Source: Mageeibacillus sp. UBA3781 (GTDB lineage Bacteria; Bacillota; Clostridia; Saccharofermentanales; Saccharofermentanaceae). From it: 39,315 nucleotides of DNA. The position numbers were made by a program, and so were the translations under genes. The stretch lies in contig DFFH01000116.1 of NCBI GenBank assembly GCA_002368805.1, positions 1,947-41,261 on the forward strand. The letters are read 5' to 3'. This document shows positions 25,141 through 33,015 of this stretch, one piece after another (position 1 is the first letter of the stretch; each line of letters starts with the position of its first letter). Under the pieces are notes generated by a model. That model ran no database searches. It was not told the DNA's origin and was given only the letters and a program-made list of their open reading frames with translations.

Positions 25141-25680
25141 TCAGAAAGAGATGAATCCGTTCATGTAGAGGTAGCTGACCAGAAGACCGGTCGCTACTCC
25201 GAAGATCGCGCTGGTCAGTACATCCGAGATGTAGTGAACGTAGAGATAGAGGCGCGAGAAAGCGATCCCGAAGGCATATATCAGAGCTGCGGCGCCAAGT
25301 CTCGGGGAAAATCTGGCGATCGTAGTCGCTGCCGCAAAGGAAGAGAATGTGTGTCCGGACGGGAAGGAGAAGTCCTTCGGTTCGCGGATGATGATATCAC
25401 GCATCTCGCCTCTGGCCTCATAAGGACGCGGGCGCTTCGTGACTCTCTTCAGGATCAGGTTGACAAACAGCAGGCTGCAGCCGAGTGCGAGAAGGATGCA
25501 GACAGCGGCTTCCTGATTGATGTTTGCGAAATAGAAAGTTCCCGCTGCGGCGAACCAGATGATTCCGAAGTTACCGGTCAGCGACAGAAACGGCATGACA
25601 CGGTCAAAGGCCTTACAGCGCAGATGTTCATACATCCAGTCGAGGACTTTCAGTTCGCGTTTTGAAATACGTGACGGCAT
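25141..25680 (-). CDS. PAP2-family membrane phosphatase
   Basis: 179 residues from the ATG at 25680, chosen because AAGGAG lies 8 nt before it; a longer in-frame start has no such signal. Several membrane helices carry the three phosphatase motifs: KRVTKRPRP, FPSGHTF and SRLYLYVHYISD, with His in the second and third motifs as catalytic residues. Family members dephosphorylate undecaprenyl diphosphate, phosphatidic acid or similar lipids. In Bacillota a role in recycling undecaprenyl carrier is common, but the substrate cannot be told here. It converges on zur, with 4 nt between the stops and no separate terminator. Confidence 0.85.
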   Translation of the reverse strand: MPSRISKRELKVLDWMYEHLRCKAFDRVMPFLSLTGNFGIIWFAAAGTFYFANINQEAAVCILLALGCSLLFVNLILKRVTKRPRPYEARGEMRDIIIREPKDFSFPSGHTFSSFAAATTIARFSPRLGAAALIYAFGIAFSRLYLYVHYISDVLTSAIFGVATGLLVSYLYMNGFISF

Positions 25681-25761
25681 ACCGTTTCTCCTTTCTTTTT
25701 CATTTTTTTGTAAAGCAATACCCGAAAGGCGATACCTACTTACGTTATATAGGATAAGATG

Positions 25762-25767
25762 ATTATA
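25762..25767 (-). promoter_or_regulatory. Possible -10 box for the PAP2 gene
   Basis: TATAAT on the minus strand about 80 nt before the PAP2 start; no convincing -35. The gap 25681-25942 also holds TTGACA (25840-25845) without a matching -10. Confidence 0.3.
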
Positions 25768-25926
25768 GAAAGAAATCAATGAGTTTTTGCTCTCTTTTCG
25801 TTAAAAAATCGTAAATCATGAGGACAGTTTTCGATCAAGTTGACAAGAAAAAGAGACACCTCAGGAGGATTCCGCTGAATGGCACCGGAAAGAATTCCCG
25901 TACAGCAAGACAACAGGTGCTTTTCG

Positions 25927-25935
25927 TGTTATGAT
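25927..25935 (+). promoter_or_regulatory. Extended -10 promoter placed right at the dus start
   Basis: TGTTATGAT forms a TGn-extended -10. Transcription from it would begin near 25942, one or two bases before the ATG at 25943, giving an essentially leaderless mRNA. Confidence 0.4.
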
Positions 25936-25942
25936 TTTGCTT

Positions 25943-26980
25943 ATGAAAAAATACCTGCACCCATTTCAAATCGGAGATCTCGTCATACCGGAAAATATCG
26001 CGCTTGCGCCGATGGCCGGGACGAGTACCTGCATCTACCGCACCATAGCTCATGAGCATGGCGCGGCTTTTGGCGTGACGGAACTGGTCTCGGCCAGAGG
26101 CATCCGCTTCAAGCAGTCGGTCGAGATCAGCATGCGGTATCTTCGTATCGATCCGGATCACGAAGGTGTGACCGGTATCCAGCTTTTCGGCGCGGATCCG
26201 GAGGATTTTTCCTACGCGATTCCCTGCATTCTCGAGGATCCCAGACTTAGCCGTGTGGATGTGATCGACCTGAATATGGGCTGCCCGGTAAGTAAAGTCG
26301 TAAAGACCGGCGCCGGATCTTCTCTTATGATCGATCCGCGCCTGGCGGCAAGCATCATCGAGGCAAGTGTCCGCGCTGCGGAGCCCTATGGGAAACCGGT
26401 CACGGTCAAGTTCCGTTCCGGCTGGGATGAAGAAGATATCAATGCTCCGCAGTTCGCGAAGATGTGTATCGATTCCGGTGCGAAGGCGCTGGCTCTCCAC
26501 GCGAGGACGCAGAAACAGATGTATAGAGGAAATGCCGACTGGGAAGTGATCCGTAAGACGAAAGAAGCGATCGCCGGGACAGGCATACCTCTATGGGGAA
26601 ACGGAGATGTCACAGATGGTGCATCTGCGATCGCGATGATAGAAACCACAGGCTGCGACGGTGTCATGGTCGGACGTGCCGCGCAGGGAAACCCGTGGGT
26701 GTTTACGGAGATCCGGGAGGCGCTTCTGACGGGGGATGCGGATGCGGGAAAAATACTTCCGGACAGAAAGACCCGGGCAGATGTGATCCGCCGCCACCTG
26801 GTCGGATTGTGCGCTGAACTGGGTGAGAAGACCGGTGTCAAAGAGATGCGGTCGCAGATCGCCTGCTACCTCAAGGGCGGGCGCGGAACGGCTGACATCA
26901 AGAACCGTCTGATGACCGCCGGCACCATCGAAGAAGTTGAAGTTCTCCTTACAGAATACGAAAAAAAAGGGATATCCTAG
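25943..26980 (+). CDS. dus: tRNA-dihydrouridine synthase, DusB type
   Basis: 345 residues from the ATG at 25943; an in-frame ATG at 25931 would add MILL. FMN-dependent TIM barrel enzyme that reduces specific uridines in tRNA. Landmarks: ALAPMAGTS near the start (FMN phosphate region), VIDLNMGCP with catalytic Cys114, KVVKTGAGSSLM, VKFRSGWD, LHARTQKQMYRGNADW, WGNGDV and VGRAAQGNPW. The C-terminal helical domain ends near residue 340. No Shine-Dalgarno precedes either ATG. The stop codon lies inside the stem of the terminator. Confidence 0.92.
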   Translation: MKKYLHPFQIGDLVIPENIALAPMAGTSTCIYRTIAHEHGAAFGVTELVSARGIRFKQSVEISMRYLRIDPDHEGVTGIQLFGADPEDFSYAIPCILEDPRLSRVDVIDLNMGCPVSKVVKTGAGSSLMIDPRLAASIIEASVRAAEPYGKPVTVKFRSGWDEEDINAPQFAKMCIDSGAKALALHARTQKQMYRGNADWEVIRKTKEAIAGTGIPLWGNGDVTDGASAIAMIETTGCDGVMVGRAAQGNPWVFTEIREALLTGDADAGKILPDRKTRADVIRRHLVGLCAELGEKTGVKEMRSQIACYLKGGRGTADIKNRLMTAGTIEEVEVLLTEYEKKGIS

Positions 26981-27035
26981 GTGGCGGGTTTTGCTTCAGC
27001 AAACTGTATGAGCCACAAAGGATATCCCTTTTTAT
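26964..27035. terminator. Bidirectional terminator between dus and the DUF853-type gene
   Basis: AAAAAGGGATATCCT (26964-26978) pairs with AGGATATCCCTTTTT (27019-27033), about 15 bp with A and T runs on both sides, and an inner GTGGC/GCCAC stem. The dus stop codon (26978-26980) is at the inner end of the left arm. The two genes converge here. Confidence 0.85.
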
Positions 27036-27060
27036 TGACTTACTGATTGATCAACCGCGC

Positions 27061-28878
27061 TTACTTCTTCAGCAGGCTTCCGAAGATACCTCTGATGAGG
27101 GAAGAACCAATCTGGCGGCCGGCAGCAGTCGTTGCGGAGTTTACCATCTTCGTAACAGGACTGTTCTTTCTGGCTCTCTCAGCTTCACGCTTCGCTTTTT
27201 CTTCCTGGCGCTCCGCTTCCTTACGTGCTCTTTCTTCTGCACGGGCCTGACGCTCAGCTTCGCGGCGCTCACGGTCTTCCTGACGGTCGCGCTCACGCTG
27301 CTCGCGGATCTCGGCAGCACGCTCTTTTTCCTCGATGCGGCGGTCGCGGTCTTCCTGACGGTCGGCCTCACGCTGCTCACGGATCTCTGCGGCGCGCTGT
27401 CTCTCTGCTTCTTTTTCTGCAGCCAGACGAGCTTTCTCTTCTTCCTTCGGATCAACAACTGCAGGTGCCGGAGTAGCAGCAACCGGTGCAGCAGCTACAG
27501 GAGCAACAGCAGCCGGTGCGGTCTCTACCGGAACTGCGGCAGCAGGTGCTGCAGGAGCAACGGTAGCCGGTGCAGCTTCAGCCGGAGTAGAGGAGACGCC
27601 ATATCTGGCCATCAGGATCTCGTAAGCGGATTCCGGATCGACAGCAACTCTATACTTCTCGTAAAGCGGGTTGGCATAGGTCAGCTCCTGGATCTTCTCA
27701 AAACCGGCGGAGCCGATGAAGCTCTGCGGCGGGAGAATGAAGGCACGCTCGACGACGCCCGGAGTACCCTTGGCATCAAGGAAGGAAACGAGTGCTTCAC
27801 CAACTGCCAGCTCGGAAAGAGCAGCTTCGGTATTGAACTCCGGATTTGCACGGAAAGACTCGGCCGCTGCCTTCAGTTTCTTCTGCTCGGCAGGAGTATA
27901 AGCGCGGAGAGCATGCTGTACACGATTCTGGAGCTGGGCAAGGATGTTGTCCGGGATATCGCTCGGGCTCTGGGATACGAAGTAAATTCCGATGCCCTTA
28001 GAGCGGATGAGACGAACGATCTGGTCGATCTTCTCAAGGAGGAAGGCAGGAGCATCGTTAAAGAGCAGATGCGCTTCATCGAAGAAGAATACCATCTTCG
28101 GCTTGTCGAGATCACCGACTTCCGGCAGATTCTCATAGATCTCACTTAAGAGCCACAGCATGAATGTCGAGTAGAGAAGAGGCTTATTAAAGAGCTCTGT
28201 CGCATTCAGGACGTTGATCATGCCGCGTCCGTCGGAAGCGGGTGTGAAGAAGTCCATAACATTGAATGCCGGCTCGCCAAAGAATGCATCTGCGCCTTCG
28301 TCAGAAAGGAGCGCCAGATTTCTCTGGATGGCGCCGATCGTCGCAGTGGAGATGTTGCCGTAGGTGAGCTTATACTCATCAGCATGGTCACCGACATATG
28401 TCAGAAGCAGACGGAGGTCTTTGAGATCGAGAAGCATCAGATTCTGATCATCCGCGATACGGAATACCATAGACATAACCGCGCGCTGTACATCGGAAAG
28501 ACCCAGCATACGTCCGAGAAGGATCGGGCCGAGCTCGGAGATGTTGGTACGCATCGGGATGCCCATCTGACCGAATACATCGTAGAATGTGGTCGGATAT
28601 GCCTTATATTCGAAGTTCTCGATACCGAACTTCGCGATTCGTTCTTCCATGCTGTCATTGCTGACACCTGCTGCGCAGATACCGGACATATCGCCCTTTA
28701 CATCTGCTAAAAATACCGGAACTCCCATATCGGAGAAACTCTCGGCGAGGACCTTAAGTGTAACGGATTTACCTGTACCGGTCGCACCGGCGATCAAACC
28801 ATGGCGGTTTGCCTTTGATGGCTCAATAAAGCATTTGTTGCTGGTTCCGCCCACCCAAATCTTATCTTCGTAACGCAT
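27061..28878 (-). CDS. HerA/DUF853 (YjgR)-type ATPase with long charged C-terminal helix
   Basis: 605 residues. The ATPase part (1-430) has Walker A AGATGTGKS (30-38) and Walker B MVFFFDEAH, plus SQSPSDIPD, which are typical of the DUF853 branch of HerA/FtsK-like ATPases; no biochemical role is settled for the branch. A linker of Ala, Pro and Val (about 435-485) leads into some 95 residues made almost only of Glu, Arg, Lys, Ala and Gln (EREAERQ-type repeats), expected to form a single stable helix or coiled coil. The end (SPVTKMVNS to LLKK) has Gly/Ile-rich sequence as in other family members. GGAGG 8 nt before the ATG sets the start. Confidence 0.85.
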   Translation of the reverse strand: MRYEDKIWVGGTSNKCFIEPSKANRHGLIAGATGTGKSVTLKVLAESFSDMGVPVFLADVKGDMSGICAAGVSNDSMEERIAKFGIENFEYKAYPTTFYDVFGQMGIPMRTNISELGPILLGRMLGLSDVQRAVMSMVFRIADDQNLMLLDLKDLRLLLTYVGDHADEYKLTYGNISTATIGAIQRNLALLSDEGADAFFGEPAFNVMDFFTPASDGRGMINVLNATELFNKPLLYSTFMLWLLSEIYENLPEVGDLDKPKMVFFFDEAHLLFNDAPAFLLEKIDQIVRLIRSKGIGIYFVSQSPSDIPDNILAQLQNRVQHALRAYTPAEQKKLKAAAESFRANPEFNTEAALSELAVGEALVSFLDAKGTPGVVERAFILPPQSFIGSAGFEKIQELTYANPLYEKYRVAVDPESAYEILMARYGVSSTPAEAAPATVAPAAPAAAVPVETAPAAVAPVAAAPVAATPAPAVVDPKEEEKARLAAEKEAERQRAAEIREQREADRQEDRDRRIEEKERAAEIREQRERDRQEDRERREAERQARAEERARKEAERQEEKAKREAERARKNSPVTKMVNSATTAAGRQIGSSLIRGIFGSLLKK

Positions 28879-28897
28879 AAATCAACCTCCCTATTTC

Positions 28898-28922
28898 AAA
28901 ATAGAAGTACTGTTTCTATTTT
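28898..28922. promoter_or_regulatory. Inverted repeat upstream of the DUF853-type gene
   Basis: AAAATAGAA (28898-28906) and TTCTATTTT (28914-28922), perfect 9-bp arms around 7 bp, about 20 nt before the start codon of the minus-strand gene. It could be an operator or an mRNA hairpin in the leader. The rest of the 237-nt divergent gap shows no gene. Confidence 0.35.
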
Positions 28923-29115
28923 CGCAAAATCGGGGGATAATCGCAAGGCAATTTAAGGTAAAAATGTCGGACAAATGAAAAGGTTTTGTTACATCTTCGC
29001 ATAGTCTCCTCCCTACAATGATAGATGGAAACATCTGCGCTTCTCTTTCCCGGATCATCAGGGGAAGAGGACAAGTGCTTTTGCAGAAGAAATAGAGAAC
29101 GGAGAACTAAGAAAT

Positions 29116-29874
29116 ATGCTGGATACCGTAACATTAGTGACACTGCTTGCGATGGGGATCCTGCTGTGCTTTTACGGCTTTAAGATGTTCCGCTTTTCCA
29201 TGGCGATCGCGGGATTTTTCATGGGATTTCATGCCGCGAATCTCATCGACTCCCTCTTCCTTCTCGAGAAGATCCCGGAGAAGGGAAGGAATGTCTTTGA
29301 GTTCTTCTTCCCGATCATGTTCGGTATATTTCTCGCGGTGATCTCGTATGCCGTCTATAAAAAAGCACTTTTCTTCATCACGGTGTTCTTCACCTGGTAT
29401 TCCATCGTGAAGGTTTTCCTTCTTTATATCGTCAAGACGCAGAATAACTTAAAACTCGTCGTCTCGCTCTCGCCGGACAAGGTCGCGAAGCTGACCGACG
29501 GATCGGAAAAGACGCAGAACCTGATCCCGGATAAACAGATGAACGCTGTGATGTCCGCTCTTCCGGGAAGTACCGACGGGCAGAAGCTTCTGGCGATCTG
29601 CCTGATCGCTCTGGTGATCGCGATCCTCGTCGGCATCCTGATCTGCATGCTCCAGTCACCGGCAATAAAGATCATCACGGCCGTGATCGGCGCGGATATC
29701 CTTCGGGATGTTTTCCTCGGAACGATGGGTATCCTCCATGCTTGGAAAGGACTTCCCGGATTCCTCGCTCCTGCCGTCAACCAGGGCCTTCACAACGGCT
29801 GGATCTCGTTCTTTATCTGGGCCGCCCTGATCGGAGCCGGTGTTGCGGTGCAGTTTAAGTTCGGGGATGACTAA
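29116..29874 (+). CDS. Multi-pass membrane protein, possibly DUF4203-like
   Basis: 252 residues with about six to seven membrane helices. The N-terminal pair (VTLLAMGILLCFYGFKMFRF and SMAIAGFFMGFHAANL) resembles the opening of DUF4203/TMEM198-like proteins, which share a G-x-x-L-x-F-x-G pattern. A soluble loop at about 113-155 is followed by helices at about 158-180, 185-205 and 228-248. It has no catalytic motif that I can recognise. It is first in a possible operon with the small lipoprotein-like peptide (81 nt later) and the radical SAM enzyme. An export or membrane role for that cassette is possible but only a guess. Confidence 0.6.
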   Translation: MLDTVTLVTLLAMGILLCFYGFKMFRFSMAIAGFFMGFHAANLIDSLFLLEKIPEKGRNVFEFFFPIMFGIFLAVISYAVYKKALFFITVFFTWYSIVKVFLLYIVKTQNNLKLVVSLSPDKVAKLTDGSEKTQNLIPDKQMNAVMSALPGSTDGQKLLAICLIALVIAILVGILICMLQSPAIKIITAVIGADILRDVFLGTMGILHAWKGLPGFLAPAVNQGLHNGWISFFIWAALIGAGVAVQFKFGDD

Positions 29875-29955
29875 TTTTTTAGAATAAATGCAACAGAAAG
29901 AAAAGATACATCGTCTTATTTGCAAGAAGAGAAAAATGAAAAGGAGTTCAGAACC

Positions 29956-30363
29956 ATGAAAAAGAATCCTGTGACAAATATAAATAGACCAGCTTATCCG
30001 ACGATGGAGCAGCTGAAGAAGAATCCGGGCAAGGCTCCGATGACAAAGATCGCAGCGGTTACAGCACTCACCGCGGTGATGGCACTGTCCGCTACCGGCT
30101 GTGGAGAAGAGTCCTCCAAGCACAAGATGGATGGACGCCTGGGTTACTTTGGCGCTATGGCAACAGAGACGTATCAGATCGAAGGCGAGATCGAGCTCGA
30201 TGGTGAGACCACGGTAGATACCGGTTATGACATCAGCGGTGATATGCAGATCGATGGCGGAATGGATACCTATGTTGAGCCGACAGATGAAACGTGCCCG
30301 ACGGATGATGATATCGACTATCAGGGCGAGGAAACGGTGGAATCTGATGCGTCTGAATTCTGA
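29956..30363 (+). CDS. Small acidic lipoprotein-like peptide, candidate substrate of the adjacent radical SAM enzyme
   Basis: 135 residues. The ATG at 29956 has AAGGAG 12 nt upstream. The N terminus is odd for a lipoprotein: about 30 polar residues (with PAYPTMEQLKKNPGKAPM) come before the hydrophobic segment (32-47) and the lipobox-like ATGC (Cys49). The remaining 86 residues are strongly acidic, rich in Asp, Glu, Gly, Thr and Tyr, with loose repeats (IEGEIELDG, DISGDMQIDGG) and one more Cys (114). The long front could act as a leader for a maturase before export. The gene ends 41 nt before the radical SAM/SPASM gene. Two-gene rSAM/lipoprotein systems are described by family models in Bacteroidetes, as far as I recall; similarity to them is by organisation only. 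Confidence 0.65.
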   Translation: MKKNPVTNINRPAYPTMEQLKKNPGKAPMTKIAAVTALTAVMALSATGCGEESSKHKMDGRLGYFGAMATETYQIEGEIELDGETTVDTGYDISGDMQIDGGMDTYVEPTDETCPTDDDIDYQGEETVESDASEF

Positions 30364-30404
30364 TACGGTATGGCCTGAAACAGCCGCTTAAGGAGAAAAG
30401 AAAA

Positions 30405-31523
30405 ATGGGTAAAGATCCCACGGTAGATAGAAAAAGAAATCTTACACTGGTGATGACTCACCAGTGTAATTTTGATTGCATGTATTGCCTTCAGAAGCAC
30501 GAGGATGTGTATATGCCGAGGGAGACGGCAGTAAAGGCGATCGATATGCTGGTGGACAGCGTCTCAAAGATCAAGGATCATCCGAAGGCGCAGATCTCCT
30601 TCTATGGCGGGGAACCGCTTCTGGCACGACAAGAGATCGAGTATCTGGTGACATATGCGGTGGAAAAACTCACGAAGATCCCGGATATTAAATTTGCTTT
30701 TGAGATCACGACGAACGGCACTCTTCTTGATCAGGATTTTATCGATTTTGCAAAGAAAAACCACATTATCCTGGCGCTCTCCCATGATGGTCTGGCGCAG
30801 GATCCGGTCCGTAGAGACTGCGGTGGAAACCTCACAAAAGAGAAGGTGGATCAGAAACTTCAGATGCTCCTTAAGACATTCCCGGATACGATCATCATGA
30901 TGACAGTGCACCCGGAATATGCATCGACGGTTTCCGCCTCGGTAAAGTTCTTCCGCGAACAGGGCGTCCGTGCGGTAAGTATGGTTCCGGCGCATGGCGA
31001 GAGAGTGACGTGGGATGATGAGAGTTTCGCTACCCTTTCCGAAGAGCTCGAAAAGGTCGAGAAACTCTACGAAGAGTGGAATAAAGGGAGTGATGCTTTC
31101 CGCTTTATCCCGTTCGAAAACAAGATCCGGAACTATATCCGCCAGAAGGATGCGGATAATGCGATGTGCCATTTCGGATGTCATAAGCTCATGGTCGATG
31201 CCGACGGGAAATACTATCCCTGCACCCACTTCATCGGAAGAGACGGATTCAGTATCGGCTCGGTAAGTGAGGGTACGGATGAAAAGAAGATCCGGGATCT
31301 CGAGGCAAAACGTGTCGAAGCGAAAGACTGCGAAGGATGTGTCCTGCGTCCGAGATGCCGTCATACCTGCGCCTGCGCCAACCACGGACAGACAGGAGAT
31401 ATGTCGCAGGTATCCGCTCTTCAGTGCGAGTATGAACAGCTGACGATAAGACTTGCCGATCAGGCGGCAGCGGCGCTTATCTCAGATGAGAATCCGAGGT
31501 TTGTCGAGCGTATGTATAAGTGA
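30405..31523 (+). CDS. Radical SAM/SPASM-domain peptide maturase
   Basis: 372 residues. The radical SAM motif is CNFDCMYC (Cys21, Cys25, Cys28), and YGGEP (67-71) contacts SAM. The barrel runs to about 240. The SPASM domain is complete: Cys255 and Cys259, then G-x4-Cys273 (GKYYPC), then C-x2-C-x5-C-x3-C (309, 312, 318, 322) and a late Cys341, enough for two auxiliary 4Fe-4S clusters. Such enzymes modify peptides (thioether or carbon-carbon crosslinks) or act as anaerobic sulfatase maturases. No sulfatase gene is in view, whereas a small lipoprotein-like ORF lies directly upstream, which favours a peptide maturase. AAGGAG precedes the ATG. A 28-nt hairpin lies at codons 13-22. Confidence 0.85.
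   Translation: MGKDPTVDRKRNLTLVMTHQCNFDCMYCLQKHEDVYMPRETAVKAIDMLVDSVSKIKDHPKAQISFYGGEPLLARQEIEYLVTYAVEKLTKIPDIKFAFEITTNGTLLDQDFIDFAKKNHIILALSHDGLAQDPVRRDCGGNLTKEKVDQKLQMLLKTFPDTIIMMTVHPEYASTVSASVKFFREQGVRAVSMVPAHGERVTWDDESFATLSEELEKVEKLYEEWNKGSDAFRFIPFENKIRNYIRQKDADNAMCHFGCHKLMVDADGKYYPCTHFIGRDGFSIGSVSEGTDEKKIRDLEAKRVEAKDCEGCVLRPRCRHTCACANHGQTGDMSQVSALQCEYEQLTIRLADQAAAALISDENPRFVERMYK
30442..30469 (+). promoter_or_regulatory. Perfect hairpin inside the start of the radical SAM gene
   Basis: TTACACTGGTGA (30442-30453) and TCACCAGTGTAA (30458-30469) form 12 perfect base pairs around TGAC, followed by TTTTG. It encodes residues 13-22, next to the first cluster Cys. In mRNA it could attenuate transcription or act as a processing or stability element that makes the upstream peptide more abundant than the enzyme. 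Confidence 0.6.
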
Positions 31524-31565
31524 TGCGGTAAGTCCCACGAAAAGTACACAAGAAAAGCGAAGTTA

Positions 31566-31602
31566 AGCACTGGAAAATCGTTTATTTTCCAGTGCTTTTT
31601 TA
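31566..31602 (+). terminator. Intrinsic terminator of the radical SAM gene
   Basis: AGCACTGGAAAAT (31566-31578) and ATTTTCCAGTGCT (31584-31596), 13 perfect pairs, followed by TTTTTTA. Confidence 0.9.
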
Positions 31603-31623
31603 TGCGTCGGAGAAGAGGAAACG

Positions 31624-31632
31624 TGCTATAAT
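31624..31632 (+). promoter_or_regulatory. Extended -10 promoter of the antiporter gene
   Basis: TGCTATAAT, a TGn-extended perfect -10, 67 nt before the start codon. Confidence 0.6.
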
Positions 31633-31643
31633 CCGATATTGTG

Positions 31644-31661
31644 CGAGAAAAGGTTTTCTCG
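31644..31661 (+). other. Hairpin in the antiporter mRNA leader
   Basis: CGAGAAAA and TTTTCTCG pair perfectly over 8 bp (two bases between them, so the loop opens to about four). It begins only a few bases after the expected transcription start. It could protect the 5' end of the mRNA; I see no known riboswitch here. Confidence 0.35.
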
Positions 31662-31698
31662 ATGAAATGATTGCATTTGCAAAAAGAGGGGACATACT

Positions 31699-32958
31699 AT
31701 GAATAACATGCTTATGAGTCTTGCTCTGATGCTCCTTGTGGGATTCTGCATCAGCGGGATTTTTAAGAAACTGCATATACCATCACTTCTGGGCCTGATC
31801 ATCACAGGTATCATTCTGGGTCCTGCAGCGCTGAATCTTCTGGATCCGAAGATCCTGTCTATTTCTTCCGAACTCCGTGAGATCGCCTTGATCGTTATTC
31901 TGTTCCGTGCAGGCTTAAGTCTCGATGTCAGCGACATGAAGAAGATCGGCCGTCCGGCGATCATGCTGTGCTTCGTGCCGGCATCCTTTGAGATCGTTGG
32001 CGCGGTCATCTTGGGACCTGCCTGTCTGGGCCTGTCTCACGTCGATTCCGCGATCGTCGGTGCGATGCTGGGGGCGGCATCTCCTGCGATCATCGTGCCG
32101 AAGATGCTGTGGCTCATGGAAGAGGGCTACGGTACAGATAAGCATATCCCGCAGCTCATCATGGCCGGTGCTTCCGCAGACGATATCTATGCGATCGTTC
32201 TTTTCACCGCGTTTATCGGCATGAGCAAGGGCGAGGGCATGTCCGCATGGACAGTCGTTTCGATCCCGATCTCCATCGTGACCGGCCTGGCTGTCGGTAT
32301 CGGAGTGGGCATCGTTATGGCGGAGATCTTCAAGCATGTTCATCTGCGTGATACTGTTAAGATCCTTCTTCTGTTCGGACTTTCTTTCCTCTTCGTGGGC
32401 TGTGAGTCCTATATCTCCGAATTTGTTCCGTTCTCCGGACTTCTTGCCGTCATGGCGCTCGGTGGTGCGATCCTGAACCGCCGCCGTGCTGTTGCCACCC
32501 GTCTTTCCGCGAAGATCGCGAAGATCTGGGTCGGTGCGGAGCTTCTTCTGTTCATCATGCTCGGTTCCGCGGTAGAGATCAAAGCACTCCTGTCCGCAGG
32601 TCTCGGCTCCGTCGTACTGATCTTCGGCGCGCTGGCATTCCGTTCGGTCGGTGTACTCGTCAGCCTTCTCGGATCCGGTCTCAAGTTCAAGGAGATCCTC
32701 TACTGCGATGTCGCCTATTTTCCAAAAGCAACCGTACAGGCTGCCGTCGGTGCGATCCCGCTGACTGCCGGCCTGGCATGTGGTAACATAGTTTTAACGA
32801 CTGCTGTTCTTTCCATCCTCATTACGGCGCCTCTCGGTGCGATCCTGATGGATATCTGCGTGAAGAAGTGCCTGACGAGGTCGAAGACCCCGCACGAACT
32901 TTCGAGCCGGAACCCCGGGCTTCAGCTCCCGCCGGAAGACAGCGGCGCATCATCATAA
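31699..32958 (+). CDS. Cation/proton antiporter (CPA family)
   Basis: 419 residues with about 12-13 membrane helices. The N terminus (KLHIPSLLGLIITGIILGP) is the standard opening of the Na+/H+ exchanger fold. AGASADDIYAIVLF contains the paired acidic residues expected in the ion-binding helix of electrogenic (DD-type) members. The protein ends with a short polar tail and lacks the TrkA-N and TrkA-C domains found in Kef systems. It probably exchanges Na+ or K+ for H+ to control pH and ions. It precedes the LarA-family gene by 57 nt with a short hairpin but no terminator, so the two may share an mRNA. Confidence 0.85.
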   Translation: MNNMLMSLALMLLVGFCISGIFKKLHIPSLLGLIITGIILGPAALNLLDPKILSISSELREIALIVILFRAGLSLDVSDMKKIGRPAIMLCFVPASFEIVGAVILGPACLGLSHVDSAIVGAMLGAASPAIIVPKMLWLMEEGYGTDKHIPQLIMAGASADDIYAIVLFTAFIGMSKGEGMSAWTVVSIPISIVTGLAVGIGVGIVMAEIFKHVHLRDTVKILLLFGLSFLFVGCESYISEFVPFSGLLAVMALGGAILNRRRAVATRLSAKIAKIWVGAELLLFIMLGSAVEIKALLSAGLGSVVLIFGALAFRSVGVLVSLLGSGLKFKEILYCDVAYFPKATVQAAVGAIPLTAGLACGNIVLTTAVLSILITAPLGAILMDICVKKCLTRSKTPHELSSRNPGLQLPPEDSGASS

Positions 32959-32968
32959 GAAAGAAAAA

Positions 32969-32982
32969 GCCGCAAATGCGGC
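32969..32982. other. Short GC-rich hairpin between the antiporter and larA-like gene
   Basis: GCCGCA-AA-TGCGGC, 6 bp with a minimal loop and no T run, 10 nt after the antiporter stop. It is more likely an mRNA processing or stability element than a terminator. Confidence 0.35.
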
Positions 32983-33015
32983 GTAAACGGATAACATACG
33001 GTCAGGAGGCGCTCC

